NCBI GenBank assembly: GCA_964462945.1
Contig: CAYWZW010000051.1
Span: forward strand, 1-40,013
Source of the DNA: GCA-020343675 sp964462945
GTDB taxonomy: Bacteria; Planctomycetota; Phycisphaerae; Sedimentisphaerales; Anaerobacaceae
DNA length: 40,013 bases
Direction of reading: 5' to 3'
The notes under the pieces were generated by a model. The model worked only from the letters and a program-made list of their open reading frames with translations. It ran no database searches and was not told the origin of the DNA. Positions 1 through 9,175 of the stretch are shown here, one piece after another. The translations under genes and the position numbers were made by a program. The first letter of the stretch is position 1; each line of letters starts with the position of its first letter.

Positions 1-2597
1 GCAGGCTGGCCGGCGCTGTTTGAGACCGCCACGTACAGTGGCTCAGCCGCGTTGCTGGCAATGCCGATATCCTGGTTTGCCCACTGGGCGCTGACTGTGC
101 CGGTCGTCCTGACGTTTGAGAACTTGGCCTGGCATGTCGCATTGTTGTTGTGGCTGGTCAGCACCAGGCCCACATAGACATTCGAAGCCATTGTGATGTT
201 TTGCGGATTCCACGACATCACCTGCCATGTGGTTCCATTACTGGAATAGTAGCCTCTGAAGTTGCCCGCAACGTCACGCTCCAATTTTACCCAGTACGGT
301 GCCTTGATGGCCGTCTGCTGGGCCGTCACGACCGCGGTGTCGCTCGTTGCAGCTATGCCCGTATCCGCCCGCGCCTGGAATCGGCAGCCGTTGCCGGGCG
401 TGATATAGACCGCCGCAAATTTGGAGCCTGCATCCAGCGTCTCACGGATCATCACGCCGCCCTTGGCCCATGGGTCGGTGTTATCGACGCTGAGCACCTG
501 AGCCTCAATCGTCCCGACGCCGGTGAGCATCTTGTAGGCAAAGTGGAACTGGTCGGCCTGGTTCCAGATGTCGGCGCCTGTGGCGGTCATCGTATAGGTG
601 CCGACCGGCGCTTCGACAAAGCTGCCGACGGAGGCTGGATTGCCTCTGAACCACAGTGACAGCTCTGCGACGCCTTCTTCGGTCCAGTCGCGCGGCGCGG
701 TCAATGTCAGCTCGGCCTGCGAATACTTCGCGAAGCCCTGTTTATTGTTGTCGTAGTTGAGCGGCATCGACTGACCGCCGCCGTGAACGATGGTTTCTTC
801 AGTGAACGAAGCCGTGTTCTCGTCCCCTACGGCCGCACCCGTGCCGTTACCGGCGAAGTAAGGCGGACTTTGCGGCGTGCCGTAGCCAAGACCGTCGTGC
901 CACGAGTACCAGATCTGATTGGCGCCGGCGTCGTAGTCCTCAAAATCATCCACGACGAAGGAATCGCCGGTCGTGAAGCTCCAGACGTTACCTTTCCACG
1001 GACTATCGGGATTGACGCTGTTGACTTCATCCACACGCCAGTAGTAAGCCGTTAGCAGGGTGAGTTTACCGGGGTTGTAGCTCTCGTCACCACGGGCCTT
1101 GCTGCCCTTGTACTCGGGCGAGGCCTTGGTCGCGTTCTTCACGGCATCCGCCTCTTTGCCGAAATAGACCTCGTGCGAAGCGGCGAGATCCCCCGAACGC
1201 CAGGTCAGAACCTGCGTCGGCTTCACATCCACAGCGCCGTTGGCCGGATTCGGGTTCCCGATGGCCCCCCGCGTCGTAAAGCTCCAGACGTCGCCCTTGT
1301 GAGTCACAGCGCCGTCAAACTCATCCACACGCCAGTAGTAGGTCTTAGCCAGCTTGAGCCCGCTGGGAGTGTAGGTCGCGGTGCCCTGGGGAAGCCCCCC
1401 GGTCGCATTCGCAACAGTGTCAAAGTCGGTGCCGAAATACACCGTGTGCAGCTTGGCGCCGTGCCCCGGCGTCCAGCTCAGTGTCACATTCACGGCGACA
1501 GACTCAGTCCCATCAGCCGGCCTGGGGTTGTATGCCTTCCTGGGCGGAATCGAAAAGCTCCAAACCTCTCCTTTCCACGGGCTGTTCGGCTCGGCGACAT
1601 TGACCTCGTCGATGCGCCAGTAGTAGGTCGTGCCGGGAACCAGCCCGCCCGGATAGGCAAACCCGGGAAAGCCGGCCACGTAGAATGTTCCGGCCTGGTT
1701 GCCGCGAAACGTTGTGCTCTCGTTCGTGGCGTTGTTCACGTCGTCAAAAGTATCTCCCAGGTACACATCGTGCGAGACGGCGAACTCTCCCGGCCGCCAG
1801 GAAAGGGTCACCCACGTATCCGTGTGGAGGGCCCCATCCTTCGGGGTCGGCCCCGAGGCAAATGGAAATGGCGCGCTCTTCATTGCGGCAAGAACCTCGG
1901 CGCGCTCCAGAGCACGGTTATAGAGCCGCGCCTCGTCCAGCAGCCCCGCAAAGGCCTCTAGGTTTCCCGACACCGGATTTCCATCATTGCCGATGTCCAT
2001 AATGGTGTTGAGAGCCGTCAAACCCGTATACGTACCTGAAGCGAGTTCTTCACCGCTTAAATAGACGACGTATCGTCCTGAATCCCAAGTCAAGGCAACG
2101 TGATACCAAGTATCCGTCTGCAAATTCACCATATCGGTCCGACGGGTGTGGGTGTCACCAAGTCCGAGATCAAAGAGGGTATCTGCGGCGTTCATATAAA
2201 ACTGAATACGGTTGGCGTATGACGGTTGGGTCGTATGGCCGAAGAAATACGAGGCGTCGTCCCGATTCGTAGGATATGGCTGAGCCAGCTTGCCCCAGAC
2301 CATAATCGTTCCTCGAGAAACAGACATACCCGCCGTCGGAATCTCCACACGTCCGGTGTTCTGGACACTATCATAGAGCACTGCCCCTCCCGTTCTTCCG
2401 GCGCCAGGTTGCCATTGTGCGGCATTTCCTAAAGTACCATTATTATCTCCGCCGGCCAGATCTATTGCGGTGGTGCCGGACGTTTCGTCGAATCTCCAAT
2501 ACCCGATCAGCCCCTCCTGGCCATGCACGAGAGAAGAGCACGCGCACAATCCCAACACAAAGACAACGAAACTTAAACAAATCAATCTTCTACACAT
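1..2597 (-). CDS. Exported LamG / FN3-like / ConA-like multidomain protein, partial (C-terminus beyond the window)
   Basis: The frame is open from the ATG at 2597 to the window edge (865 codons, no stop), so the C-terminus is missing. An AGGAGG lies just upstream of the ATG. Residues 1-27 form a signal peptide; a cysteine-rich end (LCACSS) could also be a lipobox. Residues about 28-225 are a LamG/jelly-roll domain (GLIGYWRFDETSGTTAIDLA at its start). Three FN3-like modules follow from about 250, 355 and 445, each ending in YYWR(I/V)DE. A jelly-roll-like segment (DDFEDY) starts near 540. From about 670 there is a second ConA-like domain of the DUF1349 type (ADIWNQADQFHF). The layout is typical of Phycisphaerae surface proteins that bind or process glycans; the substrate is unknown. 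It is read from its own promoter at 2772-2801. Confidence 0.88.
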   Translation of the reverse strand, partial: MCRRLICLSFVVFVLGLCACSSLVHGQEGLIGYWRFDETSGTTAIDLAGGDNNGTLGNAAQWQPGAGRTGGAVLYDSVQNTGRVEIPTAGMSVSRGTIMVWGKLAQPYPTNRDDASYFFGHTTQPSYANRIQFYMNAADTLFDLGLGDTHTRRTDMVNLQTDTWYHVALTWDSGRYVVYLSGEELASGTYTGLTALNTIMDIGNDGNPVSGNLEAFAGLLDEARLYNRALERAEVLAAMKSAPFPFASGPTPKDGALHTDTWVTLSWRPGEFAVSHDVYLGDTFDDVNNATNESTTFRGNQAGTFYVAGFPGFAYPGGLVPGTTYYWRIDEVNVAEPNSPWKGEVWSFSIPPRKAYNPRPADGTESVAVNVTLSWTPGHGAKLHTVYFGTDFDTVANATGGLPQGTATYTPSGLKLAKTYYWRVDEFDGAVTHKGDVWSFTTRGAIGNPNPANGAVDVKPTQVLTWRSGDLAASHEVYFGKEADAVKNATKASPEYKGSKARGDESYNPGKLTLLTAYYWRVDEVNSVNPDSPWKGNVWSFTTGDSFVVDDFEDYDAGANQIWYSWHDGLGYGTPQSPPYFAGNGTGAAVGDENTASFTEETIVHGGGQSMPLNYDNNKQGFAKYSQAELTLTAPRDWTEEGVAELSLWFRGNPASVGSFVEAPVGTYTMTATGADIWNQADQFHFAYKMLTGVGTIEAQVLSVDNTDPWAKGGVMIRETLDAGSKFAAVYITPGNGCRFQARADTGIAATSDTAVVTAQQTAIKAPYWVKLERDVAGNFRGYYSSNGTTWQVMSWNPQNITMASNVYVGLVLTSHNNNATCQAKFSNVRTTGTVSAQWANQDIGIASNAAEPLYVAVSNSAGQP

Positions 2598-2771
2598 GGT
2601 AATCCTCCTGCAAAAATAGGGACACAAAAATGACACGATCAGTGACGATTTTCAGCTTCACTCCAGCCCGTTCCGGACGGTCTTTCTCGGCTTGCAGCTA
2701 CCTCCTTCCTTTGAAAGCGAAAATGAATACAGATGTCCGCCTGTGCGCCCACAAACTCCACTATACCTAGT

Positions 2772-2801
2772 TTTATACCAAATCAGGCGTCCTGATGTCA
2801 A
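2772..2801 (-). promoter_or_regulatory. Sigma-70-type promoter with a palindromic operator candidate, for the LamG protein
   Basis: On the minus strand TTGACA (2801-2796) and TATAAA (2777-2772) are separated by 18 bases. The spacer holds a perfect inverted repeat, ATCAGG-3 bases-CCTGAT (2782-2796), a position where a bound repressor would block RNA polymerase. The resulting leader before the ATG at 2597 is about 165 nt. Confidence 0.55.
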
Positions 2802-2862
2802 ACAAAAAATTGAAGCGTGGGCAAAGAACGCCGCTGACACGCCGAAATAGCGGGGAAAAGGG

Positions 2863-3369
2863 CTATCGAGCGTGTCTGAGCATGAATTCGGATGAAAGGC
2901 GGCTGCTGTTCGGGCACAGACACGTCACCTGAAGCATGTAGTCCTGGCTTCCGGCATGCTCAAAAGGCAGGTCGAACTTGTACGCTCGCAAGAAATCCTG
3001 CCAGAATTCATTATTCACGGCCGGGTCCGTCAAGTCAACATCCGCCCAAATCACGGCTCTCTTTCCCTTCGGCTCGGCCGAACGCTGCACGTACTCATAC
3101 AACTCAAAACGAAACACCGCCGGCGATTTTATCGGAGAGCCGAACGCGTCCAGCAAGCTGACGTAGAGACGTATTTGAGCCCGCTGGGTCCCGCCTGCCG
3201 TAAGCAGCTCCGTCAACGGCATGATGTCGATTTTCGCAGGGGCATAGCGAGCGTAAGAGGACGACTTGTCAAGATCGTTGTCCGCCTCAGACAGGCTCTC
3301 AGGAGGCGACGCCGTCCGTTCACAACCGGCGCTGATGAAAAAGAATACGGACAAAAAAACTCGGAACAT
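2863..3369 (-). CDS. Small lipoprotein of unknown function
   Basis: A 168-residue protein starting MFRVFLSVFFFISAGC, which is a clear lipoprotein signal with lipobox ISAGC. I chose the ATG at 3369 because it sits directly before the hydrophobic segment; a GTG at 3393 in the same frame would add eight polar residues. The mature part looks like one soluble beta-rich domain (TQRAQIRLYVSLLDAFGSPI, then FRFELYEY) with no catalytic motif that I recognise. It lies about 90 bases downstream of ribBA on the same strand, so it may share that transcript. The function cannot be inferred. Confidence 0.75.
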   Translation of the reverse strand: MFRVFLSVFFFISAGCERTASPPESLSEADNDLDKSSSYARYAPAKIDIMPLTELLTAGGTQRAQIRLYVSLLDAFGSPIKSPAVFRFELYEYVQRSAEPKGKRAVIWADVDLTDPAVNNEFWQDFLRAYKFDLPFEHAGSQDYMLQVTCLCPNSSRLSSEFMLRHAR

Positions 3370-3460
3370 GATGTGAGCCGGCTTGGTTTCCACTTTCGTT
3401 TCCCAACCGAAACAGAAGTTATTCTATGCCGCCGGCGGTACAGCCGACGATCCAAAAGAG

Positions 3461-4702
3461 TTACAGGTCCTCATCAAGCATGTGGCCGAGGCGGTGCTTC
3501 TTTGTTCTGAGGTAGGCAATGTTGTGCTCTCCCGGCTCGGCCCTGAGTGGTATCTGCTCAACAATCTTTACGCCGTACACCTCGAGGCGATTGACCTTTT
3601 TGGGATTGTTGGTCAGTATGCGGATTTTTCGAAGGCCCAGGTCGCGACAAATCTGAGCCCCAATTCCGTAGTCTCGCTTGTCGGCCTGGAATCCCAGTTG
3701 CAGATTCGCATCGACCGTATCCAGGCCTTGCTCCTGAAGCTTATAAGCGCGCAGCTTGTTCGTCAGGCCGATGCCCCGGCCTTCCTGCCTGAGATAAATC
3801 AGCGCCCCTTTTCCGACCCGTTCGATCATCTTCATCGCCGTCACCAACTGGTAACCACATTCACACCGCTGCGAATGGAACAAATCACCCGTCATACATT
3901 CCGAATGCACTCGCACCAGCACCGGCTCGTCGTGCTCGATCGGCTGACCCTTTTCATCGAGCTGTCCGACGCCCCCTTTGCACAACGCCAGGTGCGGCTC
4001 AGCCGAGGTGATGCTCTCATAGCCGATCAGCGTAAACTCGCCGTAGTCGGTCGGCAGGCTGACGCACTCGATGCGTCTGATCTGGCTCTCCCGCTGGAGA
4101 CGATATTCTATCAGTTTGGCCGTTGAGGCGATCTTGAGATTGTGCTTTTCACAAAACTGGAGCAGCTCCGGCACGCGTGCCATAGAGCCGTCCTCGTTCA
4201 TGACCTCGCAGATGACGCCAGCCGGCCTTAAACCCGCCAGGCGCATCAGGTCCACCGCTCCCTCGGTTTGTCCGGCTCGCACCAGCACGCCTCCCTCGCG
4301 GGCCCGCAGCGGAAAGACGTGACCGGGACGGACGAGGTCGGCAGGTTTGGCATGATCGGCAATGGCCGTCTGAATCGTCCGCGCCCTGTCCGCGGCACTG
4401 ATCCCGGTACTCACCCCCTCGGCGGCATCGATACTGACCGTGAAAGCGGTTCCAAAGGGGGCCGTGTTATCAGCCGTCTGCGGATAGAGCCCAAGTGAGT
4501 CACATTTGGCGGCCGTGAGCGGCAGACAAATCAGGCCGCGCCCAAACCTCGCCATAAAGTTGATAATTTCCGGCGTGACTTTCTCCGCGGCGCACACCAG
4601 GTCCCCTTCGTTCTCACGGTCTTCCGCATCGACAAGCACGATCATGCGGCCCCGGCGAAGCTCCTCCAGGACTTCCGATATTTCGCTGAATTGTATTGCC
4701 AT
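3461..4702 (-). CDS. ribBA: Bifunctional 3,4-dihydroxy-2-butanone-4-phosphate synthase / GTP cyclohydrolase II
   Basis: A 413-residue cytosolic enzyme for the two entry steps of riboflavin synthesis: ribulose-5-phosphate to dihydroxybutanone phosphate (N-terminal half) and GTP to the pyrimidine precursor (C-terminal half). The RibB half shows DAEDRENEGD (25-34) and HVFPLRAREGG (128-138). The RibA half has the zinc cysteines C269, C280 and C282 in SECM...SQRCECG, RQEGRGIGL (305-313) and ILTNNPKKV (362-370). All key residues are present and the length is normal for the fusion. AAGGAT six bases before the ATG supports the start. It follows pgsA by about 100 bases on the same strand. I see no FMN riboswitch upstream. 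Confidence 0.97.
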   Translation of the reverse strand: MAIQFSEISEVLEELRRGRMIVLVDAEDRENEGDLVCAAEKVTPEIINFMARFGRGLICLPLTAAKCDSLGLYPQTADNTAPFGTAFTVSIDAAEGVSTGISAADRARTIQTAIADHAKPADLVRPGHVFPLRAREGGVLVRAGQTEGAVDLMRLAGLRPAGVICEVMNEDGSMARVPELLQFCEKHNLKIASTAKLIEYRLQRESQIRRIECVSLPTDYGEFTLIGYESITSAEPHLALCKGGVGQLDEKGQPIEHDEPVLVRVHSECMTGDLFHSQRCECGYQLVTAMKMIERVGKGALIYLRQEGRGIGLTNKLRAYKLQEQGLDTVDANLQLGFQADKRDYGIGAQICRDLGLRKIRILTNNPKKVNRLEVYGVKIVEQIPLRAEPGEHNIAYLRTKKHRLGHMLDEDL

Positions 4703-4804
4703 CTATTTATCCTTGGCGAAAGGCCCAAGGCGATAACCGAGAATCTGGTTGAAAAGCCCCGCTCTTGCGGCTCGAGTTCGTTGTCCAATATCGTCTCTTG
4801 GCTG

Positions 4805-5449
4805 TTACTCTTTATTTGCGGTTCTGTTCGCCAAGCTCTGCTCGTAGGCTTCAATATACCGACTTCCGTCGCGGATGTAAATAAGAGTGGCCAGGAGTGC
4901 GGTTCCCGCCGCCGACCACCATAGAATCCGCAGGAGCCAAATCCAGCCCGGCAGCACGCCGGAAACCTCGGGGGCAATGAGAATTCCCGCAACCATCGAC
5001 AACTGCAGCGCTGTGGCGAGCTTGCCGATGAAGACAGGCGCGATATGAGTCTTCGACGTGATTAAATAGACAATCACAAATCCGATCAGCAAAAACAGGT
5101 CCTTGCCGATGATCAAGACCACAACGGTCGGGGGAAGCAGAAAATCTTCGACATGGCCCCGCTGCGAAGCCAGCAGCAGACACGCCGATGTGACAAGCAA
5201 TTTGTCCGCAATCGGGTCCAGAAAAGCCCCGAGTTTGGTGATCTGATTCCTCCTGCGAGCCAAGAAGCCGTCAACACCGTCACTGACCCCCATCAGCAGG
5301 AAGAGGAAAGTGGAGGCATAGCGCATGGCGTTGCGGGCGGCGTCGCCCAGCGCGGGGTCGTTTGTCTTCAACATGAAGCTGACAAATGGGACGATCAGCA
5401 ATATCCGAAAGATGGTGATCCGAGTGGCCCAATTTAGCTTCACATTCAT
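4805..5449 (-). CDS. pgsA: CDP-alcohol phosphatidyltransferase, PgsA-like
   Basis: A 214-residue membrane enzyme that probably makes phosphatidylglycerol-phosphate from CDP-diacylglycerol and glycerol-3-phosphate. The CDP-alcohol phosphotransferase signature is complete: D57, D60, G61, A64, R65, G74, D78 and D82 in SDGVDGFLARR...GAFLDPIAD. Several hydrophobic segments follow (about 86-100, 108-128, 140-160, 170-190). The polar head acceptor cannot be proven from sequence, so another CDP-alcohol transferase remains possible. It is the first gene of the minus-strand run with ribBA and is transcribed divergently from pdxJ. Confidence 0.9.
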   Translation of the reverse strand: MNVKLNWATRITIFRILLIVPFVSFMLKTNDPALGDAARNAMRYASTFLFLLMGVSDGVDGFLARRRNQITKLGAFLDPIADKLLVTSACLLLASQRGHVEDFLLPPTVVVLIIGKDLFLLIGFVIVYLITSKTHIAPVFIGKLATALQLSMVAGILIAPEVSGVLPGWIWLLRILWWSAAGTALLATLIYIRDGSRYIEAYEQSLANRTANKE

Positions 5450-5554
5450 CGTTCTTCACCGCACGTCATGGACTATTCTGTTCCGACATCGCCATAATAT
5501 AGCAGAACGCCGGAATATTTGGGAATCTAATTTTCTTGTGTTGAGCCGGCACGC

Positions 5555-5563
5555 TGATATAAT
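5555..5563 (+). promoter_or_regulatory. Extended -10 promoter for pdxJ
   Basis: TGATATAAT (5555-5563) is a perfect extended -10 element. A weak -35 candidate, TTGTGT, lies at 5536-5541 with 16-base spacing. Transcription would start near 5570, about 20 bases before the pdxJ ATG. Confidence 0.5.
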
Positions 5564-5589
5564 TCGGCAGGTCCATCGAGGGCAAGAAT

Positions 5590-6321
5590 ATGGCGGTACT
5601 GAATGTCAATATCGATCACGTCGCGACGGTTCGGCAGGCTCGCCTGACCGATGAGCCGGACCCGGTCTGGGCGGCGGTCCAGTGCGAATTGGCCGGTGCA
5701 AACGGGATCACCGTTCACCTGCGGCAGGATAGACGCCATATCGGCGACCGTGATGTGCGTCTGCTGAAACAGACCGTTGCCTGCAAGTTCAACCTCGAGA
5801 TGTGTATGGCCGAGCCTATCGTCAGGATCGCCGAAGAAATCAAACCGGACCAGGTCACATTAGTGCCTGAGAAAAGGGCCGAGCTGACCACCGAAGGGGG
5901 CCTGGACTGTGTCGCATACAAGAGACGCCTGGCCGAGGTGGTCAAGAGGATGCACAAGAGAGGCATTTTGGTGAGCACGTTCGTAGCACCCGACGAGGCG
6001 CAGATTATCACTTCGGCCCAGTCCGGCTGCGACGCCGTCGAGCTGCACACGGGCGGGTACGCAAACGCCAGAGGCCAAAAAGCAGTCAAGAAGAGACTGA
6101 CGGAGCTGGAAACCGGCAGAGATGTCGCGATGAAGAATAGACTGATCGTCCATGCGGGCCACGGCCTGACGTATCGTAATATCGCCGAGGTGGCGCGCCT
6201 CGAAGGTCTTTGCGAATTCAACATCGGCCATAGCATTGTAGCGCGGGCCGTATTGGTTGGAATCAGGCAGGCAACCGCCGAGATGATAGAGCTGATGGAC
6301 AAGTTTAGCTCATCGTTGTGA
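5590..6321 (+). CDS. pdxJ: Pyridoxine 5'-phosphate synthase
   Basis: A 243-residue TIM-barrel enzyme that condenses 1-deoxyxylulose 5-phosphate with 3-amino-2-oxopropyl phosphate, the last step of the DXP-dependent vitamin B6 pathway. The family hallmarks are seen: NVNIDHVATVRQAR at the N-terminus, GANGITVHLRQDRRHI, FNLEMC, VTLVPEKRAELTTEGGLD, ELHTGGYAN and HAGHGLTYRN. The length matches the usual 235-245 residues. The promoter just upstream is short-leadered. dapA follows after 88 bases on the same strand. Confidence 0.97.
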   Translation: MAVLNVNIDHVATVRQARLTDEPDPVWAAVQCELAGANGITVHLRQDRRHIGDRDVRLLKQTVACKFNLEMCMAEPIVRIAEEIKPDQVTLVPEKRAELTTEGGLDCVAYKRRLAEVVKRMHKRGILVSTFVAPDEAQIITSAQSGCDAVELHTGGYANARGQKAVKKRLTELETGRDVAMKNRLIVHAGHGLTYRNIAEVARLEGLCEFNIGHSIVARAVLVGIRQATAEMIELMDKFSSSL

Positions 6322-6409
6322 GCGGGCGCTGCTGCGCCGGGGAGCCCGGCAATCGTGCACAGATTGTCAACTGCGGACGACGAACTGCTTACCGAGAAGG
6401 AGATTGAGA

Positions 6410-7282
6410 ATGTTTACAGGAGCAATGGTCGCGTTGATCACACCCTTTCAGGACGGCCAAGTTGATTTTCAGACTCTCGAGGAGCTGATTGAATTCCAGA
6501 TAGACAACAGCATAGACGCCATTGTGCCGGTGGGGACGACAGGGGAGTCGCCCACCCTGAGCCATGATGAGCACAAGCAGGTCATCGAGAGAGTGGTCAA
6601 GTCCGCCGGCGGACAGGTCCCCGTCATCGCCGGGGCCGGCTCAAACAGCACCGCCGAGGCAATCGAGCTGACCGCGTACGCCAAGAAGGTGGGGGCGGAC
6701 GCGACGCTGCAGGTCGGCCCATACTACAACAAGCCCACGCAAGAAGGTTTTTATCAGCACTTTAAGGCCATCGCCGAAGCGGTTGACCTGCCGATTGTTC
6801 TTTACAACATACCCGGCCGCTGCGGAGCCGGCATGACGCCGGAGACCATTGCCCGGTTAGCCGAGCTTGAGAACATCGTCGCCATCAAGGAGGCGAGCGG
6901 CAGCCTCGACCAGGCGAGCGAAATTGCATCTCGATGCGACCTGACCATTATATCGGGCGATGATTCCCTTACCCTGCCGCTGGCTTCGGTCGGAGGCAAA
7001 GGCGTGATCAGCGTGGTGGCGAATATTGTGCCCGCCGACGTCAAGGCGATGACCGATCTGATCCTCGAGGGCGACCTGGTGTCCGCCAGGCAATGGCACA
7101 ACAAGCTATTTGCGCTGTGCAAGAGCATGCTGACTTTGGCGACCAATCCGATACCGATCAAGGCGGCGATGGCCATGCTGAACATGGCTTCAGAGGAGCT
7201 GCGACTGCCGATGACACCGTTGGAAGAAGGCAAGAGAGGCGTTCTTGAGCAGACGTTGAAAGACTACGGCCTGATAAGCTGA
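6410..7282 (+). CDS. dapA: 4-hydroxy-tetrahydrodipicolinate synthase
   Basis: A 290-residue TIM-barrel lyase that condenses pyruvate with aspartate semialdehyde, the branch point of lysine and diaminopimelate synthesis. The active-site residues sit at the family positions: T43/T44 in GTTGESPT, Y132 in LYNIPGR, R137, and the Schiff-base lysine K160 in AIKEASG. I place the start at the ATG at 6410 because AAGGAG (6397-6402) is seven bases upstream; a TTG two codons earlier overlaps that spacing and is less likely. It follows pdxJ and probably shares its transcript. Confidence 0.97.
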   Translation: MFTGAMVALITPFQDGQVDFQTLEELIEFQIDNSIDAIVPVGTTGESPTLSHDEHKQVIERVVKSAGGQVPVIAGAGSNSTAEAIELTAYAKKVGADATLQVGPYYNKPTQEGFYQHFKAIAEAVDLPIVLYNIPGRCGAGMTPETIARLAELENIVAIKEASGSLDQASEIASRCDLTIISGDDSLTLPLASVGGKGVISVVANIVPADVKAMTDLILEGDLVSARQWHNKLFALCKSMLTLATNPIPIKAAMAMLNMASEELRLPMTPLEEGKRGVLEQTLKDYGLIS

Positions 7283-7500
7283 AGGTTCGGCAAAAGTCGC
7301 CCTGATCGCAATAGATCGCTCCATTGCTGCATGGGGGCAAATGTACGAGCACTTTCAACAGCACAGAGACGGCATCCTCGACATTCTCCTGCATCTTGAC
7401 AGATTACGGAAGAGAACACTAGCAGCATTTCCGAACGCGGAAGCATTTATCCGGCCGGGATTGGACTGGTAGAGTCAGCGATACTCGCTCCCGGCGGATT

Positions 7501-8526
7501 CTACGGGGCAAGGAAGAAGTCGGTCTCGCAGGAGGGGACCTCGCAGCCCTGATATAGGTCGGTGTCCTGCAGGGTGAAAATATCGTCGGTGCCGATAAGA
7601 CGTGTCTTCAGGAATTCGACGCGCCCATCACCGAACAGGACGCTCTGGCCCCGACGCTTGTGATTGATGCTGTTAAGGGTCAGCAGATTCTTGGTCAGCC
7701 GCAGTTGGAACGGCTGACTGTAATCCTTCGGCAATTCTTCAAAAAGCGGATTCCAGTCCGCCATCACGACCTTTCTGCAGAGCAGCCCGCCGTTTCGTGT
7801 TTGGCGGCAACTTATTTGGAAGCTATACGTCACACAGCTTCTGTCGGGAAAATCCCTGTAGGTCCCTATCTGAGCAGGAGTCATTTGGGCGGCCTTGCCA
7901 CGTGCACTGGCCGGACAGACAAAATCGCTGAGCTTGGCATAACCACCCTGGACAAGAAGGAATACGTTGCGGGTATTAGAATGATTCTCGTGGCCCTGTT
8001 CGCCCACTTGCCACCAGGGGTCGCCCGCGGCGCTTGCGACAGCCGGGGGCCGGCCATCGTAGTCCGAGATGTAGTGGCTTAAACCCTGGAAAATACCGGC
8101 CATCTGCATCTGGCATTGCTGACGCCGCGAATTATGACGAACGTAGTTGAGCGTGTTGAGCAAAACACTTGCTGCAATCAAGAACACCGCTGCCGTTGCC
8201 AACCTTCCGGCCAAACCCGCCCACAGCCGATTCTTGGTGCCGGCGGCTCTGGCCTGTTCGCTCGCAAGCAATTGCTGAAGCCGGCCCTGGCTCGAATTGA
8301 CAACGCTGTCGAGCCGCCAAATCGTACGGTCTGCCAAAGCATCCGGACAAGGTTCAGACGCTAAGGAACCCAGCGGTGCAAGGGTAGTTTTGAGTTTGGC
8401 GAGAATGTCTGCCGCTTCTTGACTTGACGCGACCAACGCCTCGGCTTCGGCAGTTTGTTCTTGGGATGTCAGACCTACACAGTAATCAAATAATAGCTGT
8501 TTCTGTTCGCTGCTAAGCGGAATCAT
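7501..8526 (-). CDS. Membrane anti-sigma-like protein with DUF1559-like periplasmic domain
   Basis: A 341-residue protein whose ATG overlaps the stop of the sigma factor gene (ATGA, 8523-8526), so the two are translationally coupled. Residues about 5-50 form a helical segment like the N-terminus of anti-sigma factors (LLFDYCVGLTSQEQTAEAEA), but without the HxxxCxxC zinc motif. One transmembrane helix lies near residues 125-145. The outer part resembles planctomycete DUF1559/prepilin-like proteins: SDYDGRPPAV, then FVCPA and near the end NHKRRGQSVLFGDGRVEFL. Its position suggests it holds the sigma factor at the membrane. That is an inference. Confidence 0.8.
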   Translation of the reverse strand: MIPLSSEQKQLLFDYCVGLTSQEQTAEAEALVASSQEAADILAKLKTTLAPLGSLASEPCPDALADRTIWRLDSVVNSSQGRLQQLLASEQARAAGTKNRLWAGLAGRLATAAVFLIAASVLLNTLNYVRHNSRRQQCQMQMAGIFQGLSHYISDYDGRPPAVASAAGDPWWQVGEQGHENHSNTRNVFLLVQGGYAKLSDFVCPASARGKAAQMTPAQIGTYRDFPDRSCVTYSFQISCRQTRNGGLLCRKVVMADWNPLFEELPKDYSQPFQLRLTKNLLTLNSINHKRRGQSVLFGDGRVEFLKTRLIGTDDIFTLQDTDLYQGCEVPSCETDFFLAP

Positions 8527-9134
8527 TTGCTTTCTTTGCTCCCGACTGACGCCTTCCACTCTTTCGCAAAACGACCAACGGCCGTGTGCAATCTGCTCTT
8601 CACCGTTCCTATAGGTATACCGAGCATCTCAGCCATTTGTTTGTAAGAAAATTTCTGAAAATATGCCAAAATTAAGATTTCTCGCAGATTGTCCGGCATA
8701 TCCGTTACAATCTGTCCGACACGGGAAGCAGTCTCACTCTTTTGCAGCTCCTCGTAAGGCATTGTGCTGTCAGCGGTAACGGTATTGAGCATGTCATCGA
8801 ACGACAGTTCATCGGAATCCGCCATGGTTCCGATGGGAATCGCGGATGTGCGTTGCCATTTTCGAAGGGCATCCTTTGCCTTGTTCGCGGCTATGGTGAA
8901 CAGCCACGGGCGCAGCGGCCGGCTTTGGTCGAAACTCTCCCGGCTGGAAAAAAGCTGGAGGAACGTCTCCTGAAAGACGTCCTCAACGAGGTCGTGCCGG
9001 TTCAAGAATTGCCGTAAGAACGCATACAGGCTGTTCTTGTAGCGACTTACAAGCTCACGGAAGGCGGCCTCCTCGCCCGCTGCATAGCGGGTGAGAAGTT
9101 TCGCATCGCTCAGTTTTCTCAGATTGTAGTCCAT
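8523..9134 (-). CDS. ECF-family RNA polymerase sigma factor
   Basis: A protein of about 203 residues with sigma region 2 (AFRELVSRYKNSLYAFLRQF, then DLVEDVFQETFLQLF and RPWLFTIAANKAKDALRK) and region 4 with its helix-turn-helix (YKQMAEMLGIPIGTVKSRLH). I prefer the ATG at 9134; a TTG at 9149 would add five residues and neither has a strong ribosome site. It directs RNA polymerase to a regulon that cannot be named here. It is encoded first, with the anti-sigma-like membrane protein overlapping its stop codon, and a TATAAT -10 lies 36 bases upstream. Confidence 0.95.
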   Translation of the reverse strand: MDYNLRKLSDAKLLTRYAAGEEAAFRELVSRYKNSLYAFLRQFLNRHDLVEDVFQETFLQLFSSRESFDQSRPLRPWLFTIAANKAKDALRKWQRTSAIPIGTMADSDELSFDDMLNTVTADSTMPYEELQKSETASRVGQIVTDMPDNLREILILAYFQKFSYKQMAEMLGIPIGTVKSRLHTAVGRFAKEWKASVGSKESK

Positions 9135-9169
9135 TGCTCGACCACTCAAAATGTCACAGAGACAATGTT

Positions 9170-9175
9170 ATTATA
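9170..9175 (-). promoter_or_regulatory. -10 element upstream of the ECF sigma gene
   Basis: A perfect TATAAT on the minus strand, 36 bases before the sigma ATG. No convincing -35 is present at 16-18 bases, so an activator or another sigma factor may help. Confidence 0.35.

Noticed and set aside
1173..1961. Plus-strand open frame of 262 codons
   Set aside because: It mirrors the FN3-like modules of the LamG protein; the minus frame is the one that gives coherent domains.
4703..5589. FMN riboswitch upstream of ribBA or pgsA
   Set aside because: No RFN-type conserved blocks could be recognised.
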